Source of the DNA: Microbotryum silenes-acaulis
Lineage: Eukaryota > Basidiomycota > Microbotryomycetes > Microbotryales > Microbotryaceae
Reading direction: 5' to 3'
NCBI GenBank assembly: GCA_003665825.1
Contig: QPFY01000014.1
Coordinates: forward strand, 1-64,000
DNA: 64,000 bases
The position numbers were made by a program, and so were the translations under genes. This document shows positions 1-16,226 of this stretch, piece by piece (position 1 is the first letter of the stretch; every line of letters begins with the position of its first letter). Under the pieces are notes generated by a model. That model did not search any database and was not told the DNA's origin. It worked only from the letters and a program-made list of their open reading frames with translations.

Positions 1-225
1 TTCGACACCTTCCGCCGGAGCCTGGTCCGCTCATCATCTTATTGGCCCCCCTCTCCTTGCCGATCGTTGGAATAAAGTCCGTTATACTTGACTTCCCGCG
101 AGCTTTTCGGTCGACACCCCTCTTTGATCGCTCCCTCGCCGACTGCCGCCACCACAGCCGATACTCCTCGACACCCCCGTCCTTCGTCGTGTAGACGACG
201 TCATCCTCGCCGACGTCGCCTGTCA
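1..225 (+). repeat. 3' part of the left LTR of the gypsy element
   Basis: Bases 1-225 are nearly identical to 6810-7035 and end in the same CGCCTGTCA. The upstream half of this LTR lies outside the window. Downstream of the LTR no tRNA-complementary primer site beginning TGG is evident, so the primer is unknown. Confidence 0.9.
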
Positions 226-499
226 CTTTTTTCAAGTACGGCATCGCCAACAACGATCAGAACCCCTACAACTGCTAAGTCCCATACCCTGGACGAGCAG
301 TCGCCCCCGCCGTCTGATCTCGAGTCGTCAGCCTCCTCCCGTTGCCGAACTCATCCCCACGAACGCGTCACTGTCTTTCGTGACCTCCTTCACCGAGTCC
401 GACGGCGAACGCGTTCTTCCCTCCTACCCTTTCTTCCAGCCATCCCGCCCTCGCCACCGTTCACCCCGGAATCGCCGACCGTTGAATCGCGAGCTCGCC

Positions 500-1955
500 A
501 TGGCCGACGAACGTGACACGTCGCGCGTCTTTGCCGGAGACAGCGTCAGCCCTCTCCGCGACGACGAGGCCGGGCGCCCAGAATCCTTTAAGTCCCCACC
601 GCCAAAACCGGCCCATACCGCCGCCGCTCTGATGTCGCTCGAAGCTCGCCTCGAAGAATCCGAAGCTCGACGCCTCGACTCCGATCATCGAGTTCAGCAC
701 TTGGAGAAATTGGTAGAGCGCCTTTTGAAGAACTCCACTGAACCGGCTGCGGCGCGGGCTGGCTTGACTGAACCAGCCGCAGCTCGGGCCGGGGAGTTCA
801 CGCCGGTGAGATCGGTCCCCCCTGGACGTCCCCTCCGCACCAATTTTCGGGACGCTCCAACACTACCGCTGACCCCCTTGCTCGTGCCCCTGGGGGGAAT
901 CTCACAGCGAAATCAGGGACGGCCCTTCCCCGGCGGTGATTAGCTCTCGTTGGAGAGGGACATTGCCCGACCAGGAAGGGTTATGGACCGGGGATCACCC
1001 GAAAGGTTGGTGACTTTCACTGCATTCGGGAACTCGTACCTCTCACTTTTGTGCGACATCGCAATCGACGAACTGTTCACCACCGACCGCGTCGTCCAGC
1101 TCGTGGCCACCCTATCCGCTCGTTCGACGTCTCGCCAGCGCCGCCAGTCCCCTCACGATTGGGCCGTCGACGAGTTGAGGGACGCGATCCGGGACAGGCG
1201 CCCTCACTGCTGGACGTCGCTCATGACGGCAGTGGGACGTCGTTGGCCGGACCCTGGGTTTGCCGACCGGTGGCCGAAGAATTCTATGGGTGCCGCCAAT
1301 CTTCGTCTCGGGCGTACGACCATGTCGGCGAATGGCGCGCGCGCTACCGCACGTTCATGCACGACAACCCAAGCTTCGGTCTCTCGGCACTTCAGCTCGC
1401 CACGGCATTCTACCAATCCTTGAACGACGTGGCCAAGCGTGAAGTCCGCGCAGGTATGTTACGCGAACATCGTGACAACTCCTTAGTGATCACAGGGAGG
1501 TTCGGTCGGACGGTCCCGTCCCTCGACGAAATCACCGAATGGGCCGCCATCGCCGACGAGATTTCGACACCGACGCCGGCTGCCACCCCTTCGACTCGCA
1601 CCGCGACCTTTGGAGCGATTTCGCATGCTCCACGCACTACCCCACCCACAACAAAACAACGACCAGCGCTCGCAGATCCGCGAGCTCGATGGGTCGACCG
1701 CGCCACCAAATGGCAACAGTCGCATTTGGGAAGGATCGACCAACGTGGTTCTCGCCCGCACCAGGAGGAGTACCTACAAGTATGGCCTGTTTCAATTGTG
1801 GCCAAGGCGGTCACTTTTCACAGCACTGTACCTCCGAGTCAATCTCCCGCAGTCCAGCTATCCGCGATTGCCGTGGCCAACTTCGACGAGGAGGAATGGT
1901 CTTCGGGCTCAGAAGGTGTCCCATCCACTTGAGCCTGATCAGACTCGACCGTTGA
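500..1955 (+). pseudogene. gag: gag remnant of the gypsy element
   Basis: The likely start is the ATG at 500, which opens a 148-residue segment ending at 943. It has an acidic, Pro-rich N-terminus, a short heptad-like Leu/Glu stretch and a duplicated TEPAAARAG motif. The rest of gag continues in other frames. A segment ending near 1560 resembles a capsid C-terminal half, and a canonical CX2CX4HX4C zinc knuckle (CFNCGQGGHFSQHC) lies at 1788-1829 in a third frame. The knuckle would bind RNA during packaging in a working element. At least two frameshifts separate these parts, so no full Gag is made. Confidence 0.75.
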
Positions 1956-2141
1956 GTTCCGATTCCGCCTCAGTGACGCACCCCTTTTGCCCTCCGCAGA
2001 CCCTGTTGGACGAGTGAAAGAGTCGCTTCTTCTTCGCTGGAAGTTGAGGTTACATCAAGTAGTTCACAGCTGACCGCCTCGGCAAATGATGCAGACTCAC
2101 TTCGTTTCGACGACAGCCTGACTGACTCCGCGCTTGACGCG

Positions 2142-5100
2142 GTGGAAGATGTCTTGTCTTACGCTGATGCCGAGTCGCGCTTGCGTCGTTATTGGGGGCC
2201 GGAAGTGGTGTCGTCTCGCAAGGCGGAAAGGACTGCTTCGGTGAGCTCTTTCCAGATTCCTGTGCCGTCGGGTGTGTCTCTCTTGGCGTCCGCCGCACCC
2301 CTGCTCGACATCGACGAACCCGACCGACCTGTCGAGCCCGCCATTGTGCGCGCCCGCAACGTCATCGCTTGGACGTTGCCTTCTGGGAGGGTCCTGCGTT
2401 GTTTGATCGATTCTGGGTCAGAGATCGACTTGGTGGACCAGGAGGTGGTGCGAGCCGACCCGAGCTTCGCAACGGCCCGGTTGACCGCGCCGTTGCACTT
2501 GCGCCTCGGCACCAAGGATACGTCCGACCGATGTGCTGTGTTCGCCACCGCCCCTTTTCTGTCGGGCACCCTCGACCTCGGTTCGCGAGCGTTCTTTATC
2601 TTCCGGGTGACTGGGTACGATGCCATCTTGGGGCTGCCCTTTCTTAAGGATACAGGCATGCTCGTTGGCTGGGGCGCCTTCACGGTCGCGCACCCAGGCC
2701 CTTCGCAACCCGTCGCCTGGGCACTCATGAGTGGGATCGCGCAGTCACTGTGGCGCCCATCTTTGCCGGTTCCGCCATCGGTTACAATCACCCGGGGTTG
2801 CTTCCCGACGACGAGATTATTGGCCTCGAGCCGCACAACCCACTGCTGGATGTCGTCGATGACCCGGCGCTCGAGGATTTGTCCGAGTCCGAAGCACGAA
2901 CACGATTAGCTGCCTTACTCGAGAAATACTCTGATGTGTTCGTAGATTCGCTCCCCATGGACCGACTCCCGCCGTACCGACCCGTAAATCACGAAATCCC
3001 TCTGATCGACCCAAACGAGAAGGTCAAGCCCAAGGTGTACCCCCTCGCCGACAAATATCGAAGCCAATGGGCGGAGCACTCAGCTAAGTACACTCGCGGG
3101 TGGCCCCGGGTCGACGGCGATCGCTTTTGCCATTCCGAAAAAGAACTCGCAGACCGCTCGTTTCGTCATCGACCTCCGGGCTCGCAACAGCAACACCGCA
3201 AAGCGATTCTCGCCCATCCCCGACATGACCAGTGTGCGCTATGAAGTCGCCCGCTCGCGTTACCGGTCCAAGTTCGATGTGGCCGCAGCCTTTGAGCAGG
3301 TGCGGGTCATACCCGAGCACGTCGATCGCACCGGCTTTGCCACGGTCACGGGCACGTACACGTCGCGGGTCATGCAGTTTGGCGACACCAATGCGCCCAA
3401 CACCCTGAATCTGTTAACGTCAGCGATGTTCCAGCCATGCCTTTCGTTCACCAAGATCTTTTCGACGATGTTCACGTCCACTCCGATACTCGTCGACGCA
3501 CTTGAGACACATCGAGATCTTGCTGATGACATTGCGACACTACCGATTCTACTTAGGATCCAACAAATCCGAGTGGTTCTCCAAGTCGTTGGATTCGTTG
3601 GGTGCCATCATCTCCGACAACGGCATCGAGGTCGACCCCGCCAAGTGGGAGCGTATCCGACAGTGGCCGATTCCGTGCAACAAGTGCGACATCCAGCGTT
3701 TCCTCGGCACCGTCAATTGGATGCGAGATCACCTATCACACCTCTCGACGATTTTGGAGCCAATCACCGCGTTGTTGGCGCAATCGACATCGTGTTTGGC
3801 GGCGAGACAGCAGGCGGCGTCCAAGTTGTCAAGTCCCTGCCAGCAACCTACGACGATCGATGGCGCCAAGGTCACCTCCGGGCGAGCACAAGATCTACCT
3901 GTTCACCGATGCCAGTCGTGTTGGCATTGGTGCTTGCCTGGCCTCGGGGCCCACTCGTTCGCAGGCCATCCCTACCCGATTCTTTTCCGCTAAGTTTCAA
4001 CGGTGCTCAGCTCAACTATCATGTAACTGATAAGGAGTTCCTAGCCGTCGTTTCGGCGTGTCGGGCGTTCGAGCAGCACTTGATTGGCTACCCTTCGTCA
4101 TCGTCACCGACCATCAAGCCCTTCGCACGATCAAAACGCAGAAGTTACGCCAAACGCCTCGGCACATCCGCATGTGTCTCGAACTCAGCCGTTTCGACTT
4201 TGAGTTTGAATTCATCGCCGGCAGGAACAACTCCCTTGCTGATTCATTGTCGCGCTTGTGGGAGGTCAAGGAGGGATCGTACGAGGATCAGGTCGAGGAG
4301 AATGAGTTGGAGGACATGTTCTTTGATGGAGAACGCCACGGATTCACTACGCCCGGTGAGAGCCTCCCCGAGGAACGTCCTTACACCTCTCCATCTCCCG
4401 ATCGGTTGCCTCCTGTTGATTTTGCCCTCGGGCCCCAACGCGACGATTGCGAGGCAGGCTCTCCCGGATACTACGCGCTCAAGGAGGAATCGCAAGACGA
4501 GGATGTGAATGGACGGGATTTGGGGAATTTGTTCTTGAAGGAAGAATGCCACGAGTTCACTACGCCCGGTGAGAGCCTCCTCGAGGAACGTCCTTACACC
4601 TCACCTTCGCACGACCGGTTGCCGGCTGTTGATTGTGCCTTCGGGCCCTGGGGACACGGTTACAATTCAGGCTCTCCCGGTTCCCATCGCCTCGCCGAGA
4701 ACATAATGGACGCCGTCGACTTGTCTACCGGCCCCCTTCCTCCTCCCATCGCCGTCAATCGAGTTCACGCTATCGCTGCGGCCCGGCCAACGACCCGCCC
4801 ATTCCGGTTGATGCCGACGCTGATGAACTCGATTTGTTGGGAGTCGCTGCCGATGCAGTCAACGACGCACCTGTAGTCCATCGGCCCCTGATCCACTGCC
4901 CCAACCCTTCCTCGACACCATCATCCGAGCATACACCAACGATTCGCAAGCCCAGGTCATCATTACCGACCCAATATCATGGCCTATGTTTCGGGTGACC
5001 GAGGAAGGGAGGATCTTGCGCGTACATCCAGATGAGTCTCTTTCCCTGTTTGTGCCTCGTGGTCTCGCTACCGGCGTCGTCGATTCCGACAAGGTCCCGT

Positions 5101-6345
5101 CGCTGCGCGAGCTCGTGCTTTCGGAGATACATCGGAGCGTCGGGCACGCGGGACATCGCATCACCTTGGCCGCCATACGTCCTTTGTATTGGTGGTCGTC
5201 CATGTCTGCCGATTGCGCTGAGTTCTGCCGTTCCTGCGAAGACTGTGCCCGCGGCAAGGCGTCCACTCAAGTTCCCTATGGCCGACTGCACCCAATGCCG
5301 ATCCCCTCCGGTCCTTGGGAACAAGTGGCGATCGACTTCATGACAGGACTGCCTCCGGTCGAGTTCGAAGGGATGATGGTCGCTCAAATCATGGTGGTCA
5401 CTGACACTTGGGGAAAGATGGTCCACCTAATTCCCCTCCCAGCCGACGCCGACTCTGAGCTCGTTGCCGAGAAGTACTACGCCACCATCTTTCGACTGCA
5501 TGGGACGCCTTCAGCCATCGTTTCCGACCGCGATCCCAAGTTCACCTCGCAGTTTTGGCGGGCATTGCAGGCAAAGGTTGGCGCCGTCTGCGAATGTCAA
5601 CCGCGGCACACCCCGAGACGGACGGATCGAGCGAGAATCGGATCAAGATGGTCACCCAAACACTGCGGATCATGGTGTCGTCAAATCACGAGGCTTGGGC
5701 ATCTCGTCTAGTTGAAGCTGAGTTCGCTCTTAACTCTTCTGTTGCTGTGTCCACGTCTTTGTCGGCTTTTCGAGGCGACTTACGGCTACCTTCCTCGACG
5801 TTGGCCCACCGATTCCTGGTCTGTCTCGGCTGTCCCTCGGGCGGAAGCGTTTGCTCGGACTCGACAGTTACGGAACCTCGATGTCACGGATGCGATCATT
5901 GGAGCACGCCTCGACCAGTCCTATCAGGCCAACAAGCATCGACGCCCGGATGACCCCGCCTTTCGGACCGGCAGTTACGTCTACCTTTCGACAAAGAATC
6001 TGGCAGTTCCTGAAGGGATGAAGTCGAAGTTGTTGCCCGCGCTACATCGGCCCTTTCCGTATTCGAGCGGCAATTCCGGCAACATCCAGCTACGACCTCG
6101 AGCTTCCACCAGCCATGTCGCGAGTGCACAATCGCTTCCATGCTCGACTGCTTCGCCCTTACATTGAGAATGATGCTGAAAGGTTCCCTGGGCGTGACCC
6201 CGCAGTTCTTTTTGTCGAAGATGTAGCCGATGCGGCCGACAACTCTGCGATTCCCGGAACGGATTGTTCGCGATCGGCGGAACCGCTCGGGGCGCTCGTT
6301 CGTTCTTGGTGCGATGGGTAGGCCGTAACGACACCGACGATACTT
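2142..6345 (+). pseudogene. pol: pol remnant: protease, reverse transcriptase, RNase H, integrase, chromodomain
   Basis: Domains follow in order but in changing frames. The aspartic protease active site LIDSGSEIDLV is near 2403. The RT N-terminus starts near 2880 and continues with SKFDVAAAFEQVRV near 3270; the region where the YxDD box belongs is scrambled. The RT thumb with IQRFLGTVNWMRDHL is near 3690. RNase H has IYLFTDASRVGIGA near 3895 and ends near 4250 with FIAGRNNSLADSLSRL. Integrase starts with an HHCC finger (5130-5250), then DFMTGLP near 5335, VSDRDPKFTSQFW near 5520 and the Glu region HPETDGSSENR near 5605 after a shift. A chromodomain-like LVRWVGRNDTDDTWMSEP is near 6297-6352. 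The damage rules out function. Confidence 0.85.
4331..4700 (+). repeat. 213-bp tandem duplication in the RNase H-integrase linker
   Basis: The segment starting at 4331 (coding FTTPGESLPEERPYTSPS) recurs at 4544 (FTTPGESLLEERPYTSPS), 213 bp or 71 codons later and in the same frame. Both copies also end with a similar GSPG-containing stretch. The linker is acidic and sits between the RNase H end and the integrase zinc finger. Confidence 0.85.
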
Positions 6346-6464
6346 GGATGTCAGAGCCAGTCCCTTCGCCTGGACCATCCGTCCGTCCTCGACGCCTACT
6401 TTGCGCGCCTCGATCGCTCGAACCGCCGCCTCGCCGCACGGTAGACTTCCTTTTGGGGGGACAG

Positions 6465-11454
<4,990 letters not shown>

Positions 11455-11480
<26 letters not shown>

Positions 11481-13569
11481 GTTTGGCCAAAGCTGAGTGT
11501 GAGCACCTGTTTTTGCAATAAACGAAGTACGCAGCCGCTTCATCCCAAAAGGTGGCCGGCAGATGGGAGTCAGCAAGGAGGGCGAGGACGCCCTCGACAA
11601 TGGAGAGATTGACACGTTCGGCACGACCGTTTTGCTGAGGTGTGTAGGGGATAGAGTATTGACGACGAATGCCCCTGGACTTGCAGAACTCCGTGAATGC
11701 GTTCGATCTGTACTCCCCGTCGTTGTCGGTGCGAAGGGTTTTTAAACGCGCGTTCGTCTCTAACTCCACTTCGGCGAGCCAAGTCTGGAAAGTTGGGAAG
11801 ACGTCGCTTTTGTGATCGATCGCGTATGCCCAGAGTTTGCGAGAGTGGTCGTCAAGAAATGTGACAAGGTAGCGCTTCCCAGTCAAGGACGGAGTGGGGA
11901 ACGAAAGGACATCGCTGTGCACGAGGCCAAGTCTTTCGGGGGAATGCGACTCAGAGTTGGGAAAGGGAAGACGGTGACCTTTGGAACCAAGGCAAGCATT
12001 GCAAACAAACTCCTCTACGTCTTTGTCACTGTACCCGGCCCCAAACCCATCCAGCAAACCTGCGGCGATCATCTTCTGTATCGAGGATGGGGCAAGATGG
12101 CCGAGGCAGCGGTGAAGGGTAAGCAGGGGCACAGTCGACTCAGAACGCAAGAGAAGGGCAAGCTGCTGACACTTGGTGTGGTCCGCGTCCAAAAGGTAGA
12201 GACCGTCGTTAACCCTGGTACCGTGAGCAATGGCCTGGCCGTCCTTGGCGATGTTGATGCCGTCGCTGGTGAAGGCGAGTCGAACACGGTCGGTGTCGCA
12301 GAGGCGAGAGACGGAGAGGAGGTTGACGTGGAGGCCCGGCGTGTGCAGAACGCCACGCAGCGTGATCGGATGTCCGGTCTTGGCAACAAACGCTACGTCC
12401 CCCATACCGATGGCCGTGATACCGCCGGCAATGCCGCCAATCTTGGTGTGCGCCGTCTGGCGATAAGCCGTGAATAGAGAGCGATCGGCGACCATGTGTG
12501 CCGTGGCGCCCGAGTCGACTACAAAGGTGTCAGTCGGGAGTTGCCGGCGAGCAAACAGGCAGGAGGCGAAATAGCCGACGTTAGGCTGTTGAGCGGCGGG
12601 GAGAGACATGTCGTCCTGGTTGTCGTCGCCGGTGTGTTTCTGTTCGCCCCGGTGCTTGCAGTCGAGGGCCCAGTGACCTTTCTTGTGGCAGCGGCGGCAG
12701 GGGCCGGCGGGCGGGTGTGTCGCCCGTGAGGTGCAGTCGCGCAGACGGTGGCCGGGGGCGCGGCAGGCGGGACAAGGGGAGGCGGTGGCGAGCATGGCCG
12801 AGTGCGATGACGAGAGTCCCGCCGAGCGAAGCTGGATGCGAATGCGGTCCGTCAGCGTCGTGAGTTCCGGGAGGTCGCGTTGGTTGCGCTGCTCGTCCGT
12901 GAACGTGAGTCGGAAGCTGTCGAGGCAGGGTGGGACCATGGCGAGCACGTGAGTGGCGAGCACGTCGTTGAGCGAGGTTTTGGCGTCGCGGATTTCCTGC
13001 GCGATCGACATGTATTCACGGAGCCACGTGTCGTACGCCTCGACGGAGGCAGGCATCTTCCTGAAATCCCAAAGGCGGGCGAACAACTCGAGGGTGCGAG
13101 TGGCGTCGTCCGGTGCGAAACGAGCCTTGAGTGCGGCGAAGATGCGTGGTGCCGACAGGTCGTCGAGGGTGGCTGAGACGTCGGCTGAGTCGATCGAGCC
13201 AACGATGATTTCCCGCGCAGCGTCGTCACGGGCGGCAAGCTGGTCGGCCGTCCACGTCGGGGGAATGACACCGTCAAGAACGTAACTACGGACTTGATTT
13301 GGAAGCGCGAGACGGAGTTGACGTAACCAGTTTGTAAACGACTTAGGCCCGTCAAGACGAGCGTGCTTGGGGAACACAACTTTTGATGCGGTGGCGGTGT
13401 TTGCCTGCGTGGCAGTGACGGGCGGGGTGGCGGCGGCGGCGGCGGCAGGGGGCTGTGAGGCCTGTAGAGCGGCAAGCTGTGCCTGTAGCGTGGCGATTTG
13501 CACGCTGATCGAAGGGTCAGGGGAGCTGATGTCCCTGGGGGGCGAAGGCGGGGCGGGGGAGCTGTCCAT
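11455..13569 (-). CDS. Gag-protease-integrase polyprotein of copia element C (704 aa, 3'-truncated)
   Basis: ATG at 13569 follows a 80-90-base leader after the primer site. Residues 1-75 are low complexity (Ala/Gln-rich). A copia Gag (UBN2-like) domain lies at about 80-270 and two zinc knuckles follow ([14 protein letters not shown] and [14 protein letters not shown], both CX2CX4HX4C). The protease site is [12 protein letters not shown] near residue 345. GAG-pre-integrase has [13 protein letters not shown]. The integrase has [23 protein letters not shown] (first two acidic residues) and the Glu motif [12 protein letters not shown]. The last few residues come from the fusion with element A. 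The intact frame suggests a young copy broken by deletion. With no RT it is not autonomous. Confidence 0.85.
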
Positions 13570-13691
13570 GCTGCGATGGTGCGATGGGCTGGGGCGGCTC
13601 GAGTGGCTGGGCTCGAGGGAAAAATTGCAAGCGGCGGGGCTGGTAGCTCGTGGGCTTATAACCTATTCGATCAACTCTACTACGTCAGCGA
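11481..13691 (-). mobile_element. Copia element C, 5' half (leader, gag, protease, integrase)
   Basis: This minus-strand element has a primer site at 13653-13664 and an intact 704-codon frame from 13569. It stops in the integrase near 11480, where it is fused to element A of the same family. Its 5' LTR should lie just above 13665 but is cut short by the Gag-only element. It lacks RT, RNase H and a 3' LTR. Confidence 0.75.
13653..13664 (-). other. Primer site resembling the half-tRNA-iMet type
   Basis: The minus-strand sequence GGTTATAAGCCC matches the complement of the tRNA-iMet anticodon arm (GGGCTCATAACC) with one mismatch. Drosophila copia and yeast Ty5 use such half-tRNA primers. If right, elements B and C prime from different parts of the same tRNA. 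Confidence 0.45.
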
Positions 13692-15421
13692 TGTAGTTAT
13701 AGCCAAGAGTGATGAATAGGAATCTAACAGTAAGGGAGCCGCGCGCCCCAAGTCCTCAGCCAGCGAGCCTCGGGGCTGAGCCAATGTGCCAGGCTCGCTG
13801 CGCGCGCCTAAGTCCTGAGCCGATGCGCCCGGCTCGCTCCGCGCGCCTAAGTCCTGACCCGAGCGGAGAGTGGATTCCTCACACGCCCGGACCGTCCGTC
13901 GCAACCCTGCCACGTCGACGCTCCTACAGTAGCCCTAGCGGTCGCTACGCCAACCTCCCAAGGTCCTGCAGCCTACATTCAACAGGTTATGAGCCCCAAT
14001 CGACCTGATCTGCCCCGATTCCCTGCAGCACCTGCGAACCCTACCTCCGACGCCTCCCCGGACGCACCCGAACCCACCACCACCGCTCCTCGCGACACCA
14101 CCGACGCCCCCATGTCCACCTCGAGCCACGTTGACCCCACCCTGGCGGCCAGTATCGACGAGCGCATACACCTCGAGGTGCAACGTCGTCTGCGTGAGTT
14201 CACTACCTCCCCTACACCGGCCACCGAACGTAAACCCATCATCTACAACATCGATATTCCCCGTCACCTCTCAACCTGGCCGGCCGACGCTCTCCTCTCC
14301 GGCGTCAAGACCTTCCGAATTTGGGACCGCACGTTACAAGACCGCGTTGGCGCCACCATCTACGAGTACATCACGACTGGCACCCTCCCCGACCGTGCGG
14401 AAGCCATCGACCACGAAAATGTCGAGATCTTCGCCGTCCGCCAAGTATCAGATGGTGTCGCCGGAAACGTTCGAAAGTCGCTGCTCACCGTTGCCACCGC
14501 CCACCGTCGCGCACAGGCCTACTACGATCACCTAAATCGGGAGTACAATCCAACATCGTCACAGTCCACACTCCGTCTGCTCCACTCGTTCTTCAACATT
14601 CCGCGCGCACCTATCGAGGAGAAGGGCTTCGTCGAATGGATGGCCGAATTCCTCAACCAGTCAGCCTGCCTCGAATCAGCCCAAATCACGATAATGGACG
14701 TCATCACGGCTCGAGCTCTCACCCTGATCCCCGACAAACTGGACGCATTCCGCCAATACATGGAGCTCCACAACACCGACCAGCTACCGACCCCGGCAAA
14801 CCTCATGACCCTTGCACACAAGCAAGTCAAGAACCACCACGACACTCGTAACACTGGCCCGAACGTAACCGCATTTGCGGCAGCATCACCATCGTCATCT
14901 CGTACCTCGCAACAGTCCCCAGCTAAGTTTTCCTGCCCCGCCTGCAACAACGGCATGCATCGAGTACGACATTGCCCCGACGACGCCGCCCGCCAACGTT
15001 ACATCGAGCGACGCCACGGACACCAACGTCACACCACGGCCCCAACCATTACCGCACCGGAGGACGCACCCGTCGTAGGCACAATCTCACGGTTCCAAGA
15101 ACTATAAGATGATCACCACTACTGTCAGGAGAGGTTGAGAGTCGAACAGAAGTGATGAGAAGGAAGCTAAGAAACAGAAAGGGGGGCCCGCGCTGGGATA
15201 GGCCCAGGCGCGGGTGAAATCGCTGGCGCGCTAAGGCAGTCGCGCGCGTCTAAGTCGCCACCGCAGGGGGGCGGCCCAGCGGTCGCGCGCCCGAATCCGC
15301 CGGCGCCGGCGGGCTGAGGCAGTCGCGCGCGTCTAAGTCCCCTCCGCAAGGGGGCGGGCTAGTGGGCGCGCGCAACGACCGAGGCGCCCCTGTCGAGCTG
15401 AGAGTGGACTCTTCACAGCAA
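13692..15421 (+). mobile_element. Gag-only retroelement between LTR-like repeats (TR-GAG type)
   Basis: One Gag gene (13989-15107) lies between two diverged direct repeats at about 13692-13880 and 15122-15421. Both share AGTGATGA..AGGAA.CTAA, several GCGCGC.CTAAGTC boxes and an end resembling GAGAGTGGA.TC.TCACA. The right repeat is longer by added GC-rich tandem units. A purine tract (GAAACAGAAAGGGGGG, about 15170-15186) lies within the start of the right repeat. No protease, integrase or RT is present. Such terminal-repeat elements with only a Gag gene are known in plants as TR-GAG. No clean target duplication was found, so the edges are provisional. Confidence 0.5.
13989..15107 (+). CDS. 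Stand-alone copia-type Gag protein (372 aa)
   Basis: An intact frame with ATG at 13989. Residues 1-75 are Pro/Thr-rich and disordered. A Gag core at about 85-290 is helical and contains LHSFFNIPRAPIEEKGFVEW and a later LTLIPDKLDAF motif, the layout of copia UBN2 Gag domains. One canonical zinc knuckle, CPACNNGMHRVRHC (CX2CX4HX4C), sits near residue 316. It ends with a short basic/His tail. It is only distantly like the Gags of elements A and C. Structural Gag alone could build particles and rely on another element for enzymes. A host-domesticated Gag is the other reading, but the flanking repeats favour a transposon. Confidence 0.75.
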   Translation: MSPNRPDLPRFPAAPANPTSDASPDAPEPTTTAPRDTTDAPMSTSSHVDPTLAASIDERIHLEVQRRLREFTTSPTPATERKPIIYNIDIPRHLSTWPADALLSGVKTFRIWDRTLQDRVGATIYEYITTGTLPDRAEAIDHENVEIFAVRQVSDGVAGNVRKSLLTVATAHRRAQAYYDHLNREYNPTSSQSTLRLLHSFFNIPRAPIEEKGFVEWMAEFLNQSACLESAQITIMDVITARALTLIPDKLDAFRQYMELHNTDQLPTPANLMTLAHKQVKNHHDTRNTGPNVTAFAAASPSSSRTSQQSPAKFSCPACNNGMHRVRHCPDDAARQRYIERRHGHQRHTTAPTITAPEDAPVVGTISRFQEL

Positions 15422-15538
15422 CCTCTCCAAAATGATCCGGCTTGTGCCGTTACACGAATCCCCAGCGACCTCCGGTCCCAACTTAACAGTCGACGACCCC
15501 GGGAATCGATGCGACAAAGTCTTGATCGTCAAAGACCG

Positions 15539-15974
15539 TGTCACGAATGGAAGTTCGGCCTCTCAGCACCTTCGTCATCCGCGTGACTTCGGCCTTCCCG
15601 CGCCTCGGACCTCCTCTCCCCGCTTCGGCACCTGCACTGCTCTCTTCTCCTCCGACTACACACTCACAACCCTCTCGCCCCCGACTCTTACGTGATCCTC
15701 AGCCTCAACACTATTACGTGATCCTCGTGCCTCGCCTCCTCAAGCTCGCCACCTCGTCCCCGACTCCTCTGGTCTAGTTCCCCATCTCCGTAGCTTACTT
15801 CTCTCCTTCCTTTCTGCAACTCGAATCTCGTCAAAGGTCACATCCTTGCACTCGTCCCTCGTCCTCGCCTCTTGTGAGAAGTCCCTAGAACATCTCTCAA
15901 CTCGTCACTCGCCCTTGTCCTCGTCTCGAGCCCCTGCGTCCGGCTCACCTCTCCTATCTTTGTCCTTCGTGATA
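15539..15974 (+). repeat. Solo LTR (family TGTCACGAATGG), 436 bp
   Basis: Starts TGTCACGAA and ends TTCGTGATA, so the termini are inverted repeats with one change. It is flanked on both sides by GACCG (15534-15538 and 15975-15979), a perfect 5-bp target duplication. Removing the LTR and one GACCG restores the LINE A endonuclease sequence. A second copy is at 31306-31779. Orientation is arbitrary because no internal region is present. Confidence 0.9.
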
Positions 15975-16226
15975 GACCGTCGGGTTGAGCCTCGAAATGA
16001 AATCTCTCGTAGAGGGAAGAGAAAGGGGAGGTTCGGCATCAGCATTCAATGTAGGCAAAGCGAAAGTCGCAACTACAGGTCTGTGGTCCGAACAGGGTGC
16101 GTCGAAGAGCGTAGAAGCGCTCAACAACTGGATTGGACAAGAATATAGTCGATCCGCGACCACGAGCAAATATTTCGCTCTTCCCCTCTACCACGGTAGT
16201 GAGGAGAGTGAATGCGGGGGTGCAAG

